Made by a program: the position numbers and the translations under genes | NCBI GenBank assembly: GCA_035293965.1 | Contig: DATGLW010000111.1 | Coordinates: forward strand, 1-64,000 | DNA: 64,000 bases | DNA from: DATGLW01 sp035293965 | GTDB taxonomy: Bacteria; Actinomycetota; Acidimicrobiia; Acidimicrobiales; RAAP-2 | Direction: 5' to 3' | Shown: one piece after another, positions 40,769 to 49,855 of the stretch | Numbering within the stretch: the stretch's first letter is position 1 | Layout: every line of letters starts with the position of its first letter | Notes under the pieces: model-generated | Database searches by the model: none | Told to the model about the DNA's origin: nothing | The model's input: the letters and a program-made list of their open reading frames with translations, nothing else

Positions 40769-42444
40769 TGGCCATCGGCGCCGGGCGCCCGCTCCCGCTC
40801 GTCGACGACGAGAACGCCTTCTACTGGCAGGCTGGAAGGGACGGGGTCCTGCGCTTCCGCCAGTGCCGCTCGTGCGGCGCCCTCCTCCACCCCCCGCCGC
40901 CGGTCTGCCGGTACTGCCGCTCGGAGGACATCGGGACGGCGGAAGTCTCCGGGCGCGGCGTGGTCGTCGGGGTGACGGTCAACCACCAGCCGTGGGACCC
41001 CGCGTTCCCCCCGCCCTTCGTCATCGCCTCGGTCGCCGTCGACGAGGACCCCCGCGTACGGGTCCTCACCAACCTGGTCAACCTCGAGCCCGACGACGCC
41101 CGCGTGGGGATGCGCGTGCGCGTCTGCTTCGAACAGGCCGAGGACGTCTGGCTCCCGATGTTCGAGCCCGACGGCACCGAGGAGGCGGTGCTCCCCGACG
41201 ACGAGACCCCCCCGGCCGACCACCGGCGATGGGTCCGGCCCATGCGTACCGCCGACAAGTTCGAGGACAAGGTGGCCATCACGGGCATCGGCATGTCGCC
41301 GATCGGCCGGCGCCTGATGCTGCCGCCCCTCAAGCTCACCGTCGCCGCCGTCAAGGCGGCGGTGGCCGACGCCGGGCTGACCATGGCCGACGTCGACGGC
41401 CTCTCCACCTACCCTGGCGCCCCGGCGGCCGGCGGGTTCTCCGAGGGCGGCGTGAGCGCCCTCGAGGACGCCCTCGGCATCCGGCCCAGCTGGTACAACG
41501 GCGGCGGCGAGACGTTCGGCCCCGCCGGCTCGGTGATCGCGGCCATGCTGGCCGTGGCCGCCGGGCTCGCGCGCCACGTCGTGTGCTTCCGCACGGTCTG
41601 GCAGGCGACCTACGCCGCCCGCCAGCGCGCCCTCGACCCCTCGGGCGCCAACCCCTACGGCATGGGCGGGGCGCGAGGGCGCGTCCCGGGCTTCATGGCG
41701 CCCTACGGCATCGGGTCGGCTGCCAACAACTTGGCTCTGTACGCGTCGAACCACTTCCACCGCTACGGCACCACCCGCGAGACGCTCGGGTGGATCGCTC
41801 TCAACCAGCGCCGCAACGCCGCTCTCAACCCCAACGCCATCTACCGCGACCCCCTGTCGATGGACGACTACCTGTCGGCCCGCATGATCACCACCCCTTT
41901 CGGCCTCTTCGACTGCGACGTGCCGGCCGACGCCTGTGTGGCCGTGGTGGTGTCGGCCATCGACGCGGCACGCGACCTGGCCAAGGCCCCGGTGCTCGTC
42001 GAGGCGGTGGGCACCCAGATGACCGAGCGGGTGGCCTGGGACCAGAGCACCATGACCCACGAGCCACAGGTGCTCGGGCCCGCTGCGCACCTGTGGTCAC
42101 GAACGACCCTGCGGCCGTCGGACGTGCAGGTGGCCGAGCTCTACGACGGGTTCACGTTCAATTGCCTGTCGTGGCTCGAAGGGCCCGGCTTCTGCGGCAT
42201 CGGCGAGGCCAAGGACTTCCTCGACGGCGGCCGCAACATCGCCCGCGACGGCGGGGTGGTGGCGCTCAACACCCACGGCGGACAGCTCTCGGCAGGGCGG
42301 ACCCACGGGATGGGCCTCGTCCACGAGGCGGTCGTGCAGCTCCGGGGCGAGGGCGGCGACCGGCAGGTTCGGGGCGCGTCGGTGGCCGTGGTGAGCAGCG
42401 GCGGCCTCACCCCGGCGGGCGCCATCCTCCTGCGCAGCGAGTAG
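40768..42444 (+). CDS. DUF35 OB-fold domain fused to an SCP2-type thiolase-like domain
   Basis: A 558-residue fusion. Residues 1-150 form a DUF35 unit with a zinc ribbon (FRQCRSCGALLHPPPPVCRY, CxxC twice) and OB-fold (GVTVNHQPWDPAFPPPFVIA). Residues 165-558 form a thiolase-like enzyme of the lipid-transfer-protein group: DKVAITGIGMSPIGRR, NNLALYASNHFHRYGTTRET and VQVAELYDGFTFNCLSWLEG. NTHGGQLSAGRTHGMGLVHE and GGLTPAGAILL also belong to it. In known systems such as steroid side-chain retro-aldolase Ltp2, DUF35 is a separate partner protein. Here both are one chain. It probably cleaves or condenses an acyl-CoA. Confidence 0.9.
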   Translation: MAIGAGRPLPLVDDENAFYWQAGRDGVLRFRQCRSCGALLHPPPPVCRYCRSEDIGTAEVSGRGVVVGVTVNHQPWDPAFPPPFVIASVAVDEDPRVRVLTNLVNLEPDDARVGMRVRVCFEQAEDVWLPMFEPDGTEEAVLPDDETPPADHRRWVRPMRTADKFEDKVAITGIGMSPIGRRLMLPPLKLTVAAVKAAVADAGLTMADVDGLSTYPGAPAAGGFSEGGVSALEDALGIRPSWYNGGGETFGPAGSVIAAMLAVAAGLARHVVCFRTVWQATYAARQRALDPSGANPYGMGGARGRVPGFMAPYGIGSAANNLALYASNHFHRYGTTRETLGWIALNQRRNAALNPNAIYRDPLSMDDYLSARMITTPFGLFDCDVPADACVAVVVSAIDAARDLAKAPVLVEAVGTQMTERVAWDQSTMTHEPQVLGPAAHLWSRTTLRPSDVQVAELYDGFTFNCLSWLEGPGFCGIGEAKDFLDGGRNIARDGGVVALNTHGGQLSAGRTHGMGLVHEAVVQLRGEGGDRQVRGASVAVVSSGGLTPAGAILLRSE

Positions 42445-42480
42445 GCGCAGGCTCCCGGGGCCCGCGGGCGCGTCGGCGCC

Positions 42481-45426
42481 TCAGCCCGAGGGACCGCCGC
42501 GCGGGAGCCATCCCGGATCGGCGGCACCGGGCGTGCCCGCACCAGCCCCCTCGTGCGCCGGGCGGGCCGGCCTCGTCTGCTCGAGCAGGGCATCGAGGTC
42601 GGCAGGGGACAGCGGATGGGCGAAGAGGAACCCCTGCGCGCTGGTGCAGCGCTCGAGCTGGAGGAACTCGAGCTGCCCCCGTGCCTCGACCCCCTCGGCC
42701 ACCGTGTCGAGGTGGAGGACGTTGCCGAGGGTGAGCAGCGTGTGCACGAGGGCAGACGACTCGTTGGACTCCGACAGCGCGGCGATGAAGGACTGGTCGA
42801 TCTTGAGGCAGTCGACGGGGATCTGGCGCAGGTAGGCGAGCGAGGAGTAGCCCGTGCCGAAGTCATCGATGGCGACCCGGACGCCCAGGTCGCGCAGCAC
42901 CCTGAGCACCTCGCTCGCCCCGTGCACGTCGCGCATGAGGGCCGACTCGGTCAGCTCGACGATGAGCGACGTGGGCGCCAGCCCCGAGGCGCGAAGCGAT
43001 GACCGCACCACGTCGAGCAACCCGCAGTGGAGCTGCTGGGCGGACACGTTGACCGACACGTCGATGCGGTGGCCTGCCGCATGCCAGCGGGCGCCCTGCT
43101 GGCAGGCCTGCTCGAGCACCCAGGAACCGACCTTCTGCATCACGCCCGATCGCTCCATCATGGGCACGAACACGCCGGGGGCGATCGTGCCGTGCTCGGG
43201 ATGGTCCCAGCGCAGCAGCGCCTCGGCCCCGGTGAGGCGCAACGTGCGCAGCTCGACGATGGGCTGGTAGACGAGGCGCAGCTCACCGTTCTCGAGCGCC
43301 GACCTGCAGTCCATCAACAGCGCGTGCTCCTTGCCGGTCGCGCTCCCCATCGCCGGCTCGTACGCCTGGGAGCGGTCGCGCCCCCCCGCCTTGGCCGCGT
43401 AGAGCGCCACGTCGGCCCGCCGAAGGAGCTCCTCGGCGTCGGCGTCGGTGCCGGTCGCGATCCCCACGCTGGCCGACACGCGCACGGGCGGGTGCTCGGA
43501 CCCGGCGATCTCGAAGGGCTCCCGCAGCACGTCGAGGAGCTTGGCGGCGACGCGCTCGGGCTCCGAGGCCGGCGCGCCCAGGAGCACGACGAACTCGTCG
43601 CCGCCGAGGCGGGCCACGGTGTCGCTCGCCCGCAGGGTGCCCGACAGCCTCCGGGCCACCTCCACGAGGAGCCGGTCGCCGGCCGAGTGCCCGAGGTTGT
43701 CGTTGACGTCCTTGAAGCCGTCGAGGTCCATGAACAGCACGGCCGGAGAGCCGCCGTTGCGCCGCGCCGTCGCCACGGCCTGGTCGATCCGGTCGAGGAG
43801 CAGCGAGCGGTTCGGGAGCCCGGTCAGCTCGTCGTGGAGGACCCGGTAGCGCAGCTCGTCGTGGAGCATGGCGTTGCGCACCGCCACGGCCGAGTGCGCG
43901 GCCAACCCCACCAGGCGCGACTCGATCGACCGGGCGATCGCCTCGAGCCCCTTTTCGCTGCGGAACATGGCGATCATGTGGCCGAGCACCGCGTGGCCCG
44001 CACGAATGGGCACGGAGGCGGCGCCACCCATGCCGACCGCCGCCATCACCTCCGAGTAGCGGTTGGCGGGATCGCTCACCCGGTACAGCTGCATCCCCTC
44101 GACCGGGCCCTGCGCGTAGGTGACGTGGCGGAACTCGAGGAGCGGGGCCGCGTCGGCCGGGTCGATGCCCTCGAGGCCGACGGAGCGGCCCTGGGGACCG
44201 GACACGTCGCCGATGGTGACCATCGCCGCGTCGCAGGCCACCACGGCGCGCATGGAGTGGGCGACCCGGTCGGCGACCTCGTCGAGCGTGCCGAGCTGGG
44301 CCAGGGAGCGTGCGAGCTCCAAGAGGACCTGGGTGGCGCGTGCCTCGGCGGTGGCAGCCTCGATGGCCGTGGCCGCGTCGAGCACCGAGGCCGTGAAGCG
44401 GGCGTAGACCTCGAGGAGGTCGCGCTCGGAGGCCAGGTAGCCGGCCGAACCCGGGTCGACCGCCGAAAGCCACCCGTAGTGGCGCTGGGCCGAGGACACC
44501 GCCACCGCCAGGAAGGCGGGATCGGCCCGTTGCACCGGGTCGGCCAGGCGGGCCGCCACCTCGGCTGCCGCCTCGTCAGAGAGCCCTCTCGCGAAGATGC
44601 GGCCCGCAGAGCCCTCCCGGCCTTCGATCGCGAGCACGAACCCGCTGGCGTGCACGGCTGCCGCCGACTCCTCGAGGACCCGGTCCACGGCGGTCTCGAG
44701 GCTCTCGGCCGACACGAGGTCGCCCACGGTCCGCTGGAAGGCCCCGAGGCGCTCTTCGAGGACGCGGCTGCGCAGCCGGTAGAACTCGGCGCGCGATGCG
44801 TCGTCGTGTGCCTCGCGCCAGCGCACCCGGAACTCGCACGCCGGGGCCCCCCGGCACTGGCAGCGCTCCTCGACGACCTGGGCCAGGGGCAGCCCGAACA
44901 TCCGGGGCACGGCTGCGAAGATGCCGCCGGTCAGCGCGCAGGAGGCCTCGAAGGGCTCGTAGCCCTCCACGAAGTGCATGCGCACGAGGAACTCGCTCGG
45001 CCCCACCTGCTCGGGCTCGATCACCCCCACGCTGTTGGCAGCTCGCGACGAGATCGGAAGCGTGGCGAACACGTCGGCGCTCGAGGCCACCGCATGGGAC
45101 GCGGTCAGGTGGCCGAGGAAGCGGCTGCCCAGGCTCTCGCCGATGTTCGCGGAGGCCCCGATCGCGGCCAGGCCGTGGAGGCCGCCGAGCGCCTCGGCCG
45201 CCGCCTCGAGCAGGGCGCGTACCTGGCCGTAGGAGCTGCGGGCCGCCTCGTCGGTGAGCACCGAGAGGTCCCTCGTCTCGCCGGCGCGCTCGAGCACCGT
45301 GTCGAGGAGGCCCTTTTCCTTCAGGTGGGACACCACCATGCGGACCAGGAGCCCGGAGAACTCGGAGCCGGCCACGATGGCCGGACGGGCGGCGCTCGGT
45401 GAGCTTGCGTGCGGTCCTGCAGCCAC
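42481..45426 (-). CDS. V4R-GAF-GAF-GGDEF-EAL cyclic-di-GMP enzyme
   Basis: A 981-residue protein. Residues 1-190 form a V4R-like sensor ending RCQCRGAPACEFRV. GAF-like domains lie at about 210-370 and 380-530. GGDEF (about 540-700) has RASDTVARLGGDEFVVLLGA, with the active motif and an RxxD inhibitory site. EAL (about 715-960) has GAEALLRWDHPEHGTIAPG, IVELTESALM, DDFGTGYSSLAYLRQIPVDC, KIDQSF and TVAEGVE. Both catalytic sites look intact, so it may make and break cyclic-di-GMP. GTG at 45426 has TATCCT 6 bases upstream. A long stretch of further codons lies open upstream but is not needed. Confidence 0.92.
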   Translation of the reverse strand: MAAGPHASSPSAARPAIVAGSEFSGLLVRMVVSHLKEKGLLDTVLERAGETRDLSVLTDEAARSSYGQVRALLEAAAEALGGLHGLAAIGASANIGESLGSRFLGHLTASHAVASSADVFATLPISSRAANSVGVIEPEQVGPSEFLVRMHFVEGYEPFEASCALTGGIFAAVPRMFGLPLAQVVEERCQCRGAPACEFRVRWREAHDDASRAEFYRLRSRVLEERLGAFQRTVGDLVSAESLETAVDRVLEESAAAVHASGFVLAIEGREGSAGRIFARGLSDEAAAEVAARLADPVQRADPAFLAVAVSSAQRHYGWLSAVDPGSAGYLASERDLLEVYARFTASVLDAATAIEAATAEARATQVLLELARSLAQLGTLDEVADRVAHSMRAVVACDAAMVTIGDVSGPQGRSVGLEGIDPADAAPLLEFRHVTYAQGPVEGMQLYRVSDPANRYSEVMAAVGMGGAASVPIRAGHAVLGHMIAMFRSEKGLEAIARSIESRLVGLAAHSAVAVRNAMLHDELRYRVLHDELTGLPNRSLLLDRIDQAVATARRNGGSPAVLFMDLDGFKDVNDNLGHSAGDRLLVEVARRLSGTLRASDTVARLGGDEFVVLLGAPASEPERVAAKLLDVLREPFEIAGSEHPPVRVSASVGIATGTDADAEELLRRADVALYAAKAGGRDRSQAYEPAMGSATGKEHALLMDCRSALENGELRLVYQPIVELRTLRLTGAEALLRWDHPEHGTIAPGVFVPMMERSGVMQKVGSWVLEQACQQGARWHAAGHRIDVSVNVSAQQLHCGLLDVVRSSLRASGLAPTSLIVELTESALMRDVHGASEVLRVLRDLGVRVAIDDFGTGYSSLAYLRQIPVDCLKIDQSFIAALSESNESSALVHTLLTLGNVLHLDTVAEGVEARGQLEFLQLERCTSAQGFLFAHPLSPADLDALLEQTRPARPAHEGAGAGTPGAADPGWLPRGGPSG

Positions 45427-45469
45427 CGCTGCAGGATACTGCAGGATCGTGCTGAAAGTGGTGTTTTCG

Positions 45470-46579
45470 CTAGGATCGGCACGGGTCGTACCAGGGCTGC
45501 TGGCCGTCGAGCGCGTACAGCGCCACGGCCAGCGTGTCCTGGTCGGCCTTGGTGGCCGTGTTCGGGGGCACGCCCACGAGGCCGGGCAGCCCGGCGGCCC
45601 TCGCCGCCTGGTCCCACGTGGCCTGGCTGAACTGGAAGGCCCCCATGAAGCGGCCGTCGGGCGACACGGCGGCGTAGTTGCCACCCGACTCGGCCATCAC
45701 CACGCAGCGAAGGAAGGCGTTGAGTGGCGGGTCGGAGGTGGCGTGCTGGCCGGTGCCGGCCGCCCCAGGCGCGCTCGCTGCTCCCGGGGCGCTGCCGGGC
45801 CCCGGCGGCGGGCTGCCAGCTGCGCCCGGCGAGCCCTGGCCCGCAGGTCCCGCCGCAGAGCCGGCGGGCACGGCCGCGACCACCGGCCGTGGCGGCACGA
45901 GACGCCGCAACGCGGTTGCAGCCTGCGCCGCCTGGACCTGAGAGATGGCCGCGGCGAGCTGGGCCGTTACCTGGGCCTGCTGGGCCTGCAGCTGCGCCTC
46001 GACCTGCTGGGAGCGGGTGAGCAGGGCCGACGCGCTCGACGCGTCGGCCCTGTCGCGGGCACTCGCCGCCGCGAGCGTGGCGCGGTCGGCCTCGAGCTGG
46101 CGCTGGGCGAGCCGCAGCTGGGCGAGCGCCGTCCCGACGTCGCCGACCACCAGCTGGCGGTACTGCGACCTGGCGATGGCCTGCGCCTCGTCGGTGTCGA
46201 ACATCAGCGCGGCGTCGCCACCCTCGCCGGGGCGGGCGTCGAGGAAGGCCGCCAGCGCCTCCTGGGCCAGCCGGTGGCGGTCGCTCGCCACCTGGCGGCG
46301 ATCGTCGGCCAGCTGTGCGCCGGTGCGAGCGATGGCCGCCTCGTCGCCGGCGACCCTGGCGGCGGCCTGGTCAGCCTGCTGCTGGTAGCCGCCGATCTGC
46401 AGCTGCTCCACGGTCATCTGCTGGGCAAGGCGGACCGCCGTCGCGCGCAGGTCCGACACCTGGTCCGCCGCCGACGGCGCGACCCCCAGGGCGACCGCCA
46501 CCGCCACCGCGGCCACCGGCGCCGCGAGGCGTGCGGCGCGGCGGGCCCGGGTTGCCGGGCGACGGCCGACGCCAGCCAC
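45470..46579 (-). CDS. Secreted coiled-coil protein with an Rpf-like lysozyme-fold domain
   Basis: A 369-residue protein with a signal peptide (about 1-38, ending PSAAD). A long coiled coil fills residues 40-230 and a Pro/Gly/Ala linker 230-285. A C-terminal domain starts NAFLRCVVMAESGGNYAAVS, with the Glu of lytic transglycosylases, then DGRFMGAFQFSQATWDQAAR and DGQQPWYDPC. This resembles resuscitation-promoting factors and transglycosylase-like domains that cut peptidoglycan; the coiled coil resembles NlpC/P60-associated heads. GTG at 46579 has TAGAAC 9 bases upstream. Confidence 0.85.
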   Translation of the reverse strand: MAGVGRRPATRARRAARLAAPVAAVAVAVALGVAPSAADQVSDLRATAVRLAQQMTVEQLQIGGYQQQADQAAARVAGDEAAIARTGAQLADDRRQVASDRHRLAQEALAAFLDARPGEGGDAALMFDTDEAQAIARSQYRQLVVGDVGTALAQLRLAQRQLEADRATLAAASARDRADASSASALLTRSQQVEAQLQAQQAQVTAQLAAAISQVQAAQAATALRRLVPPRPVVAAVPAGSAAGPAGQGSPGAAGSPPPGPGSAPGAASAPGAAGTGQHATSDPPLNAFLRCVVMAESGGNYAAVSPDGRFMGAFQFSQATWDQAARAAGLPGLVGVPPNTATKADQDTLAVALYALDGQQPWYDPCRS

Positions 46580-46650
46580 GAAGGACAGGTTCTAGCGCCT
46601 GGTGCCTGGTGCCTGCAAACGGCCGTCGGGGCCCGGCAGCCGGCGGCACG

Positions 46651-48552
46651 TCAGGAACGGACCCGGGCCAGCACGGCCCCGACCTCCTCGAGCACGCCGG
46701 GGTCCTCGATGGTCGACGGCACGGCCGCGGGCCTGCCGTTGGCGATGTCGCGCATCGTGGCGCGCAGGATCTTCCCCGATCGGGTCTTGGGGAGTCGCGC
46801 CACCACGGCGACCTGGCGGAGCGCGGCCACGGGGCCGATCCGGTCGCGCACCAGCCCGACGACCTCGGCCGCCACCACCTCGTCGTTGCGGCCCGACGCC
46901 GCCTCGAGCACGACGAGCGCCACGGGCACCTCGCCCTTGACCGCGTCGGGGACTCCGATGACCGCGCACTCGGCCACCTCGGGATGCGACGCCACGACCT
47001 CTTCCATCTCGCCGGTCGACAGGCGATGGCCGGCCACGTTGATCACGTCGTCGACGCGCCCCATCACGAACAGGTACCCGTCGTCGTCGACGTAGCCGCC
47101 GTCGCCCGTCAGGTAGCAGCCGGGATAGCGAGACAGGTAGGCGCGCTCGAAGCGCCCGTCGTCGCGGTAGAGGGTGGTCAGCGTGCCCGGCGGCAGGGGC
47201 AACCTGATGACCACGTCGCCCTGGACCCCCGGTGGGCACTGCCGTCCGGCGGGGTCGAGGACGGCCACGTCGTAGCCGGGCACCGGCTTGGTGGGCGAGC
47301 CCGGCTTCACCGGCAGGGCCTCGATCCCGAGGCAGTTGGCGGCCACGGGCCAGCCCGTCTCGGTCTGCCACCAGTTGTCGACCACCGGCACGCCGAGCAG
47401 CCGGTGCACCCAGTGGTACGTGTCGGGGTCGAGCCGCTCGCCTGCCAGGAACACGGCGCGCAACGACGAGGTGTCATGACGCGCCAGGAACGCGCCGTCG
47501 GGGTCCTCCTTGCGGATGGCCCTGATCGCTGTCGGCGCGGTGAACAGCACGTCGACCCGGTGGTCCGCCACCACCCGCCAGAAGGCCCCCGGGTCGGGCG
47601 TGCCCACCGGCTTGCCCTCGTAGAGGACGGTGGTGGCTCCCGTGAGCAACGGCCCGTAGACGATGTAGGAGTGCCCCACCACCCACCCCACGTCGCTCGC
47701 CGCCCAGAACCGGTCACCCGGCCCGACACCGAAGACGTGGCGCATGCTCCAGCGCAGCGCCACCGCGTGGCCCCCGTTGTCACGCACCACCCCCTTGGGC
47801 GCACCGGTGGTGCCCGAGGTGTACAGCACGTAGAGCGGGTCGGTCGCGGCCACGGGCCGGCACGGCACCGGCTCGGCGCCGGCCATGACCTCGGACCATA
47901 CGAGGTCGCGGCCGTCCACCAGGGCCGCCTCGGCCTCGGGCCGCTGCACGATGACGCAGCGTGCCGGCGAGTGGGCGGCTTCGTCGATGGCACGGTCGAG
48001 GAGCGGCTTGTAGTGCACGATCCGGGTGCCCTCGATGCCGCACGACGCGGAGACGACCACCTTGGGCGCCGCGTGGTCGATGCGGACCGCCAGCTCGTGG
48101 GAGGCGAACCCGCCGAAGACCACCGAATGGACGGCGCCCAGCCGGGCACAGGCCAGCATGGCCACCACCGCCTCGGGGATCATGGGCATGTAGATGACCA
48201 CCCGGTCGCCGGCGCCGACCCCGAGGGACGCGAGCACCCCGGCGAACCTCGCCACCTCGTCGCGGAGCGCCGCGTAGGTCCGGTGCGCGACGGTGCCGGT
48301 GACCGGCGAGTCGTACACGACGGCCGGCTGGTCGCCCCGGCCCTGCTCCACGTGGCGGTCGAGGGCGTTGGCGCAGGTGTTCAGCCGGGCGTCGGGGAAC
48401 CAGCGCCACGTGCCGGGCCGGCGCTCGGCCACGCGGCTCCCGACCGGCACGTCCCAGTCGATGTCCTTGGCCGCCTCCGCCCAGAAACCCTCGGGGTCCG
48501 TCACGCTGCGGCGGTGGACCGAGGCGTAGTCCGTCGCGCCCGTCACGTCCAT
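46651..48552 (-). CDS. prpE: Propionyl-CoA synthetase-like AMP-forming ligase
   Basis: A 633-residue acyl-CoA synthetase. LNTCANALDRHVEQGRGDQP and VYDSPVTGTVAHRTYAAL fit the PrpE/ACSS3 branch. YVLYTSGTTGAPKGVVRDNG is the AMP-binding P-loop, GVPVVDNWWQTETGWPVAAN the A5 motif, GYLFVMGRVDDVINVAGHRL the A8 hinge, and LPKTRSGKI carries the Lys often controlled by acetylation. It activates propionate or a similar short acid with ATP and CoA. ATG at 48552 follows GGGGAGGGGAC. Confidence 0.9.
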   Translation of the reverse strand: MDVTGATDYASVHRRSVTDPEGFWAEAAKDIDWDVPVGSRVAERRPGTWRWFPDARLNTCANALDRHVEQGRGDQPAVVYDSPVTGTVAHRTYAALRDEVARFAGVLASLGVGAGDRVVIYMPMIPEAVVAMLACARLGAVHSVVFGGFASHELAVRIDHAAPKVVVSASCGIEGTRIVHYKPLLDRAIDEAAHSPARCVIVQRPEAEAALVDGRDLVWSEVMAGAEPVPCRPVAATDPLYVLYTSGTTGAPKGVVRDNGGHAVALRWSMRHVFGVGPGDRFWAASDVGWVVGHSYIVYGPLLTGATTVLYEGKPVGTPDPGAFWRVVADHRVDVLFTAPTAIRAIRKEDPDGAFLARHDTSSLRAVFLAGERLDPDTYHWVHRLLGVPVVDNWWQTETGWPVAANCLGIEALPVKPGSPTKPVPGYDVAVLDPAGRQCPPGVQGDVVIRLPLPPGTLTTLYRDDGRFERAYLSRYPGCYLTGDGGYVDDDGYLFVMGRVDDVINVAGHRLSTGEMEEVVASHPEVAECAVIGVPDAVKGEVPVALVVLEAASGRNDEVVAAEVVGLVRDRIGPVAALRQVAVVARLPKTRSGKILRATMRDIANGRPAAVPSTIEDPGVLEEVGAVLARVRS

Positions 48553-48582
48553 CGCGTCCCCTCCCCTGCCGTCCCCAGTCCC

Positions 48583-48618
48583 GGTGCCCTCTGCGGCGCC
48601 GGTGCCCTCTGCGGCGCC
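48583..48618. repeat. 18-bp perfect tandem repeat upstream of prpE
   Basis: GGTGCCCTCTGCGGCGCC occurs twice in direct tandem (48583-48600 and 48601-48618). Each copy has partial internal symmetry (GGTGCC/GGCGCC). It lies in the 192-base gap between the 3' end of the FabH gene and the prpE start and could influence prpE expression. Confidence 0.7.
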
Positions 48619-48744
48619 GCTCAGCCTACGACCGCTGCGCGAAGGAGGCGGCGGTCACCGCCGGCGTGATGGGCACCGACGGCGCCGGCGCCAGATGGCG
48701 GGCAGCCCGGTGGGCCACGACCCGATCCCGGGGACCCCTGCGGG

Positions 48745-49668
48745 TCACGACCAGCGCACCAGGACGCTCGACCATGACATCCCCGAGCCGAAGCCCGCGA
48801 AGAGCACCAGGTCGCCGGCCGCCAGCCGCCCGGCGCGAGCGGCCTCGTCGAGCGCGAGGGGGATCGAGGCCGACGAGGTGTTGCCCGTGCGGTCCACGAC
48901 GACCGCCGTGCGTGCCATGGAGAGACCGACCCGCTCGACGAGGGCCTCGATGATGCGGACGTTGGCCTGGTGCGGCACGAACAGGGCCACCTGGTCGGGG
49001 GTGACCTGCGCTCTGGCAAGGGTGGCCCTGATCGACGCCTCGGTGACCCGCACCGCCCGGCGGAACACCTCGCGGCCCGACATGACGATCGGGCCGCCGA
49101 GCTCGGCGTAGAGCAGGTGGTGCGCCGTTCCGTCGGAGCCGGCGTCCCACGCCAGCAACTCGCCGGGCCCCTCGACCGCCCGGAGCACGACGGCCCCGCC
49201 GCCGTCAGCGAAGAGCACCGCGGTCGTCCGGTCACCCTGGTCGGTGATGCGCGACATGGTGTCGGCGCCGACCACCACCGTCGTGCGCACGTGGCCGCCC
49301 GTCATCGCGGCGCCCGCGGCCAGGCCGTAGGTGAACCCGGCGCAGGCAGCGTTGAGGTCGAAGGAGCCCCCGGTGATGCCGAGCTGCTCGCACACCGCCG
49401 TGGCGCTGGCCGGCATGGTCTGCTCCGGCGTCGAGGTGCACAGCACGAGAAGGTCCACGTCGCCGGGGCCGAGCCGAGCACAGTCGAGGGCCGCTCGCGT
49501 CGCCTCGACGGCGAGGCCCACCGTCGTGCCGCCGATGCGGCGCTCTCGGATGCCGGTCCGCTCCACGATCCAGCGGTCCGAGGTGTCGAGCGTCGCCTCG
49601 TAGTCGGCGTTCGTCACCACCTTGGGCGGCAACGCGGCGCCACACCCTGCGATCCGGACGCCGCTCAC
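48745..49668 (-). CDS. fabH: 3-oxoacyl-ACP synthase III (KAS III)
   Basis: A 307-residue condensing enzyme beginning VSGVRIAGCGAALPPKVVTN. An upstream ATG at 49725 adds 19 residues not seen in the family and lacks a ribosome binding site. TSDRWIVERTGIRERRI is the N-terminal signature. DLNAACAGFTYGLAAGAAM has the nucleophilic Cys, VALFVPHQANVRIIEAL the His, and TGNTSSASIPLALDEAARAG the Asn. FabH joins acetyl-CoA (or branched acyl-CoA) to malonyl-ACP to start fatty acid synthesis. No other fab gene is adjacent, so a special-purpose initiator is possible. Confidence 0.92.
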   Translation of the reverse strand: MSGVRIAGCGAALPPKVVTNADYEATLDTSDRWIVERTGIRERRIGGTTVGLAVEATRAALDCARLGPGDVDLLVLCTSTPEQTMPASATAVCEQLGITGGSFDLNAACAGFTYGLAAGAAMTGGHVRTTVVVGADTMSRITDQGDRTTAVLFADGGGAVVLRAVEGPGELLAWDAGSDGTAHHLLYAELGGPIVMSGREVFRRAVRVTEASIRATLARAQVTPDQVALFVPHQANVRIIEALVERVGLSMARTAVVVDRTGNTSSASIPLALDEAARAGRLAAGDLVLFAGFGSGMSWSSVLVRWS

Positions 49669-49855
49669 GCAGGCGTTCCCACTGGCGCCACGCTCCGTCC
49701 TCCCTCGCCGGCCCTTCGTGGGCATGCTACCGACCCGCCGGGGCCGGCCCCGGGAATGCCGGCCCTGCCGGCCACCTCCTGCCCGGCCCGGCCTCCCGGT
49801 GGTCTGCCCCGCCGGCGCGAGGCCGCGTCATTCGTGGCGGGGTCGCCCACGCTCA

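Noticed and set aside
49669..49725. Upstream ATG of fabH at 49725 as the true start
   Set aside because: It adds 19 Arg/Gly-rich residues unlike any FabH and has no ribosome binding site or correctly spaced -10 box. The GTG at 49668 aligns with the family start.
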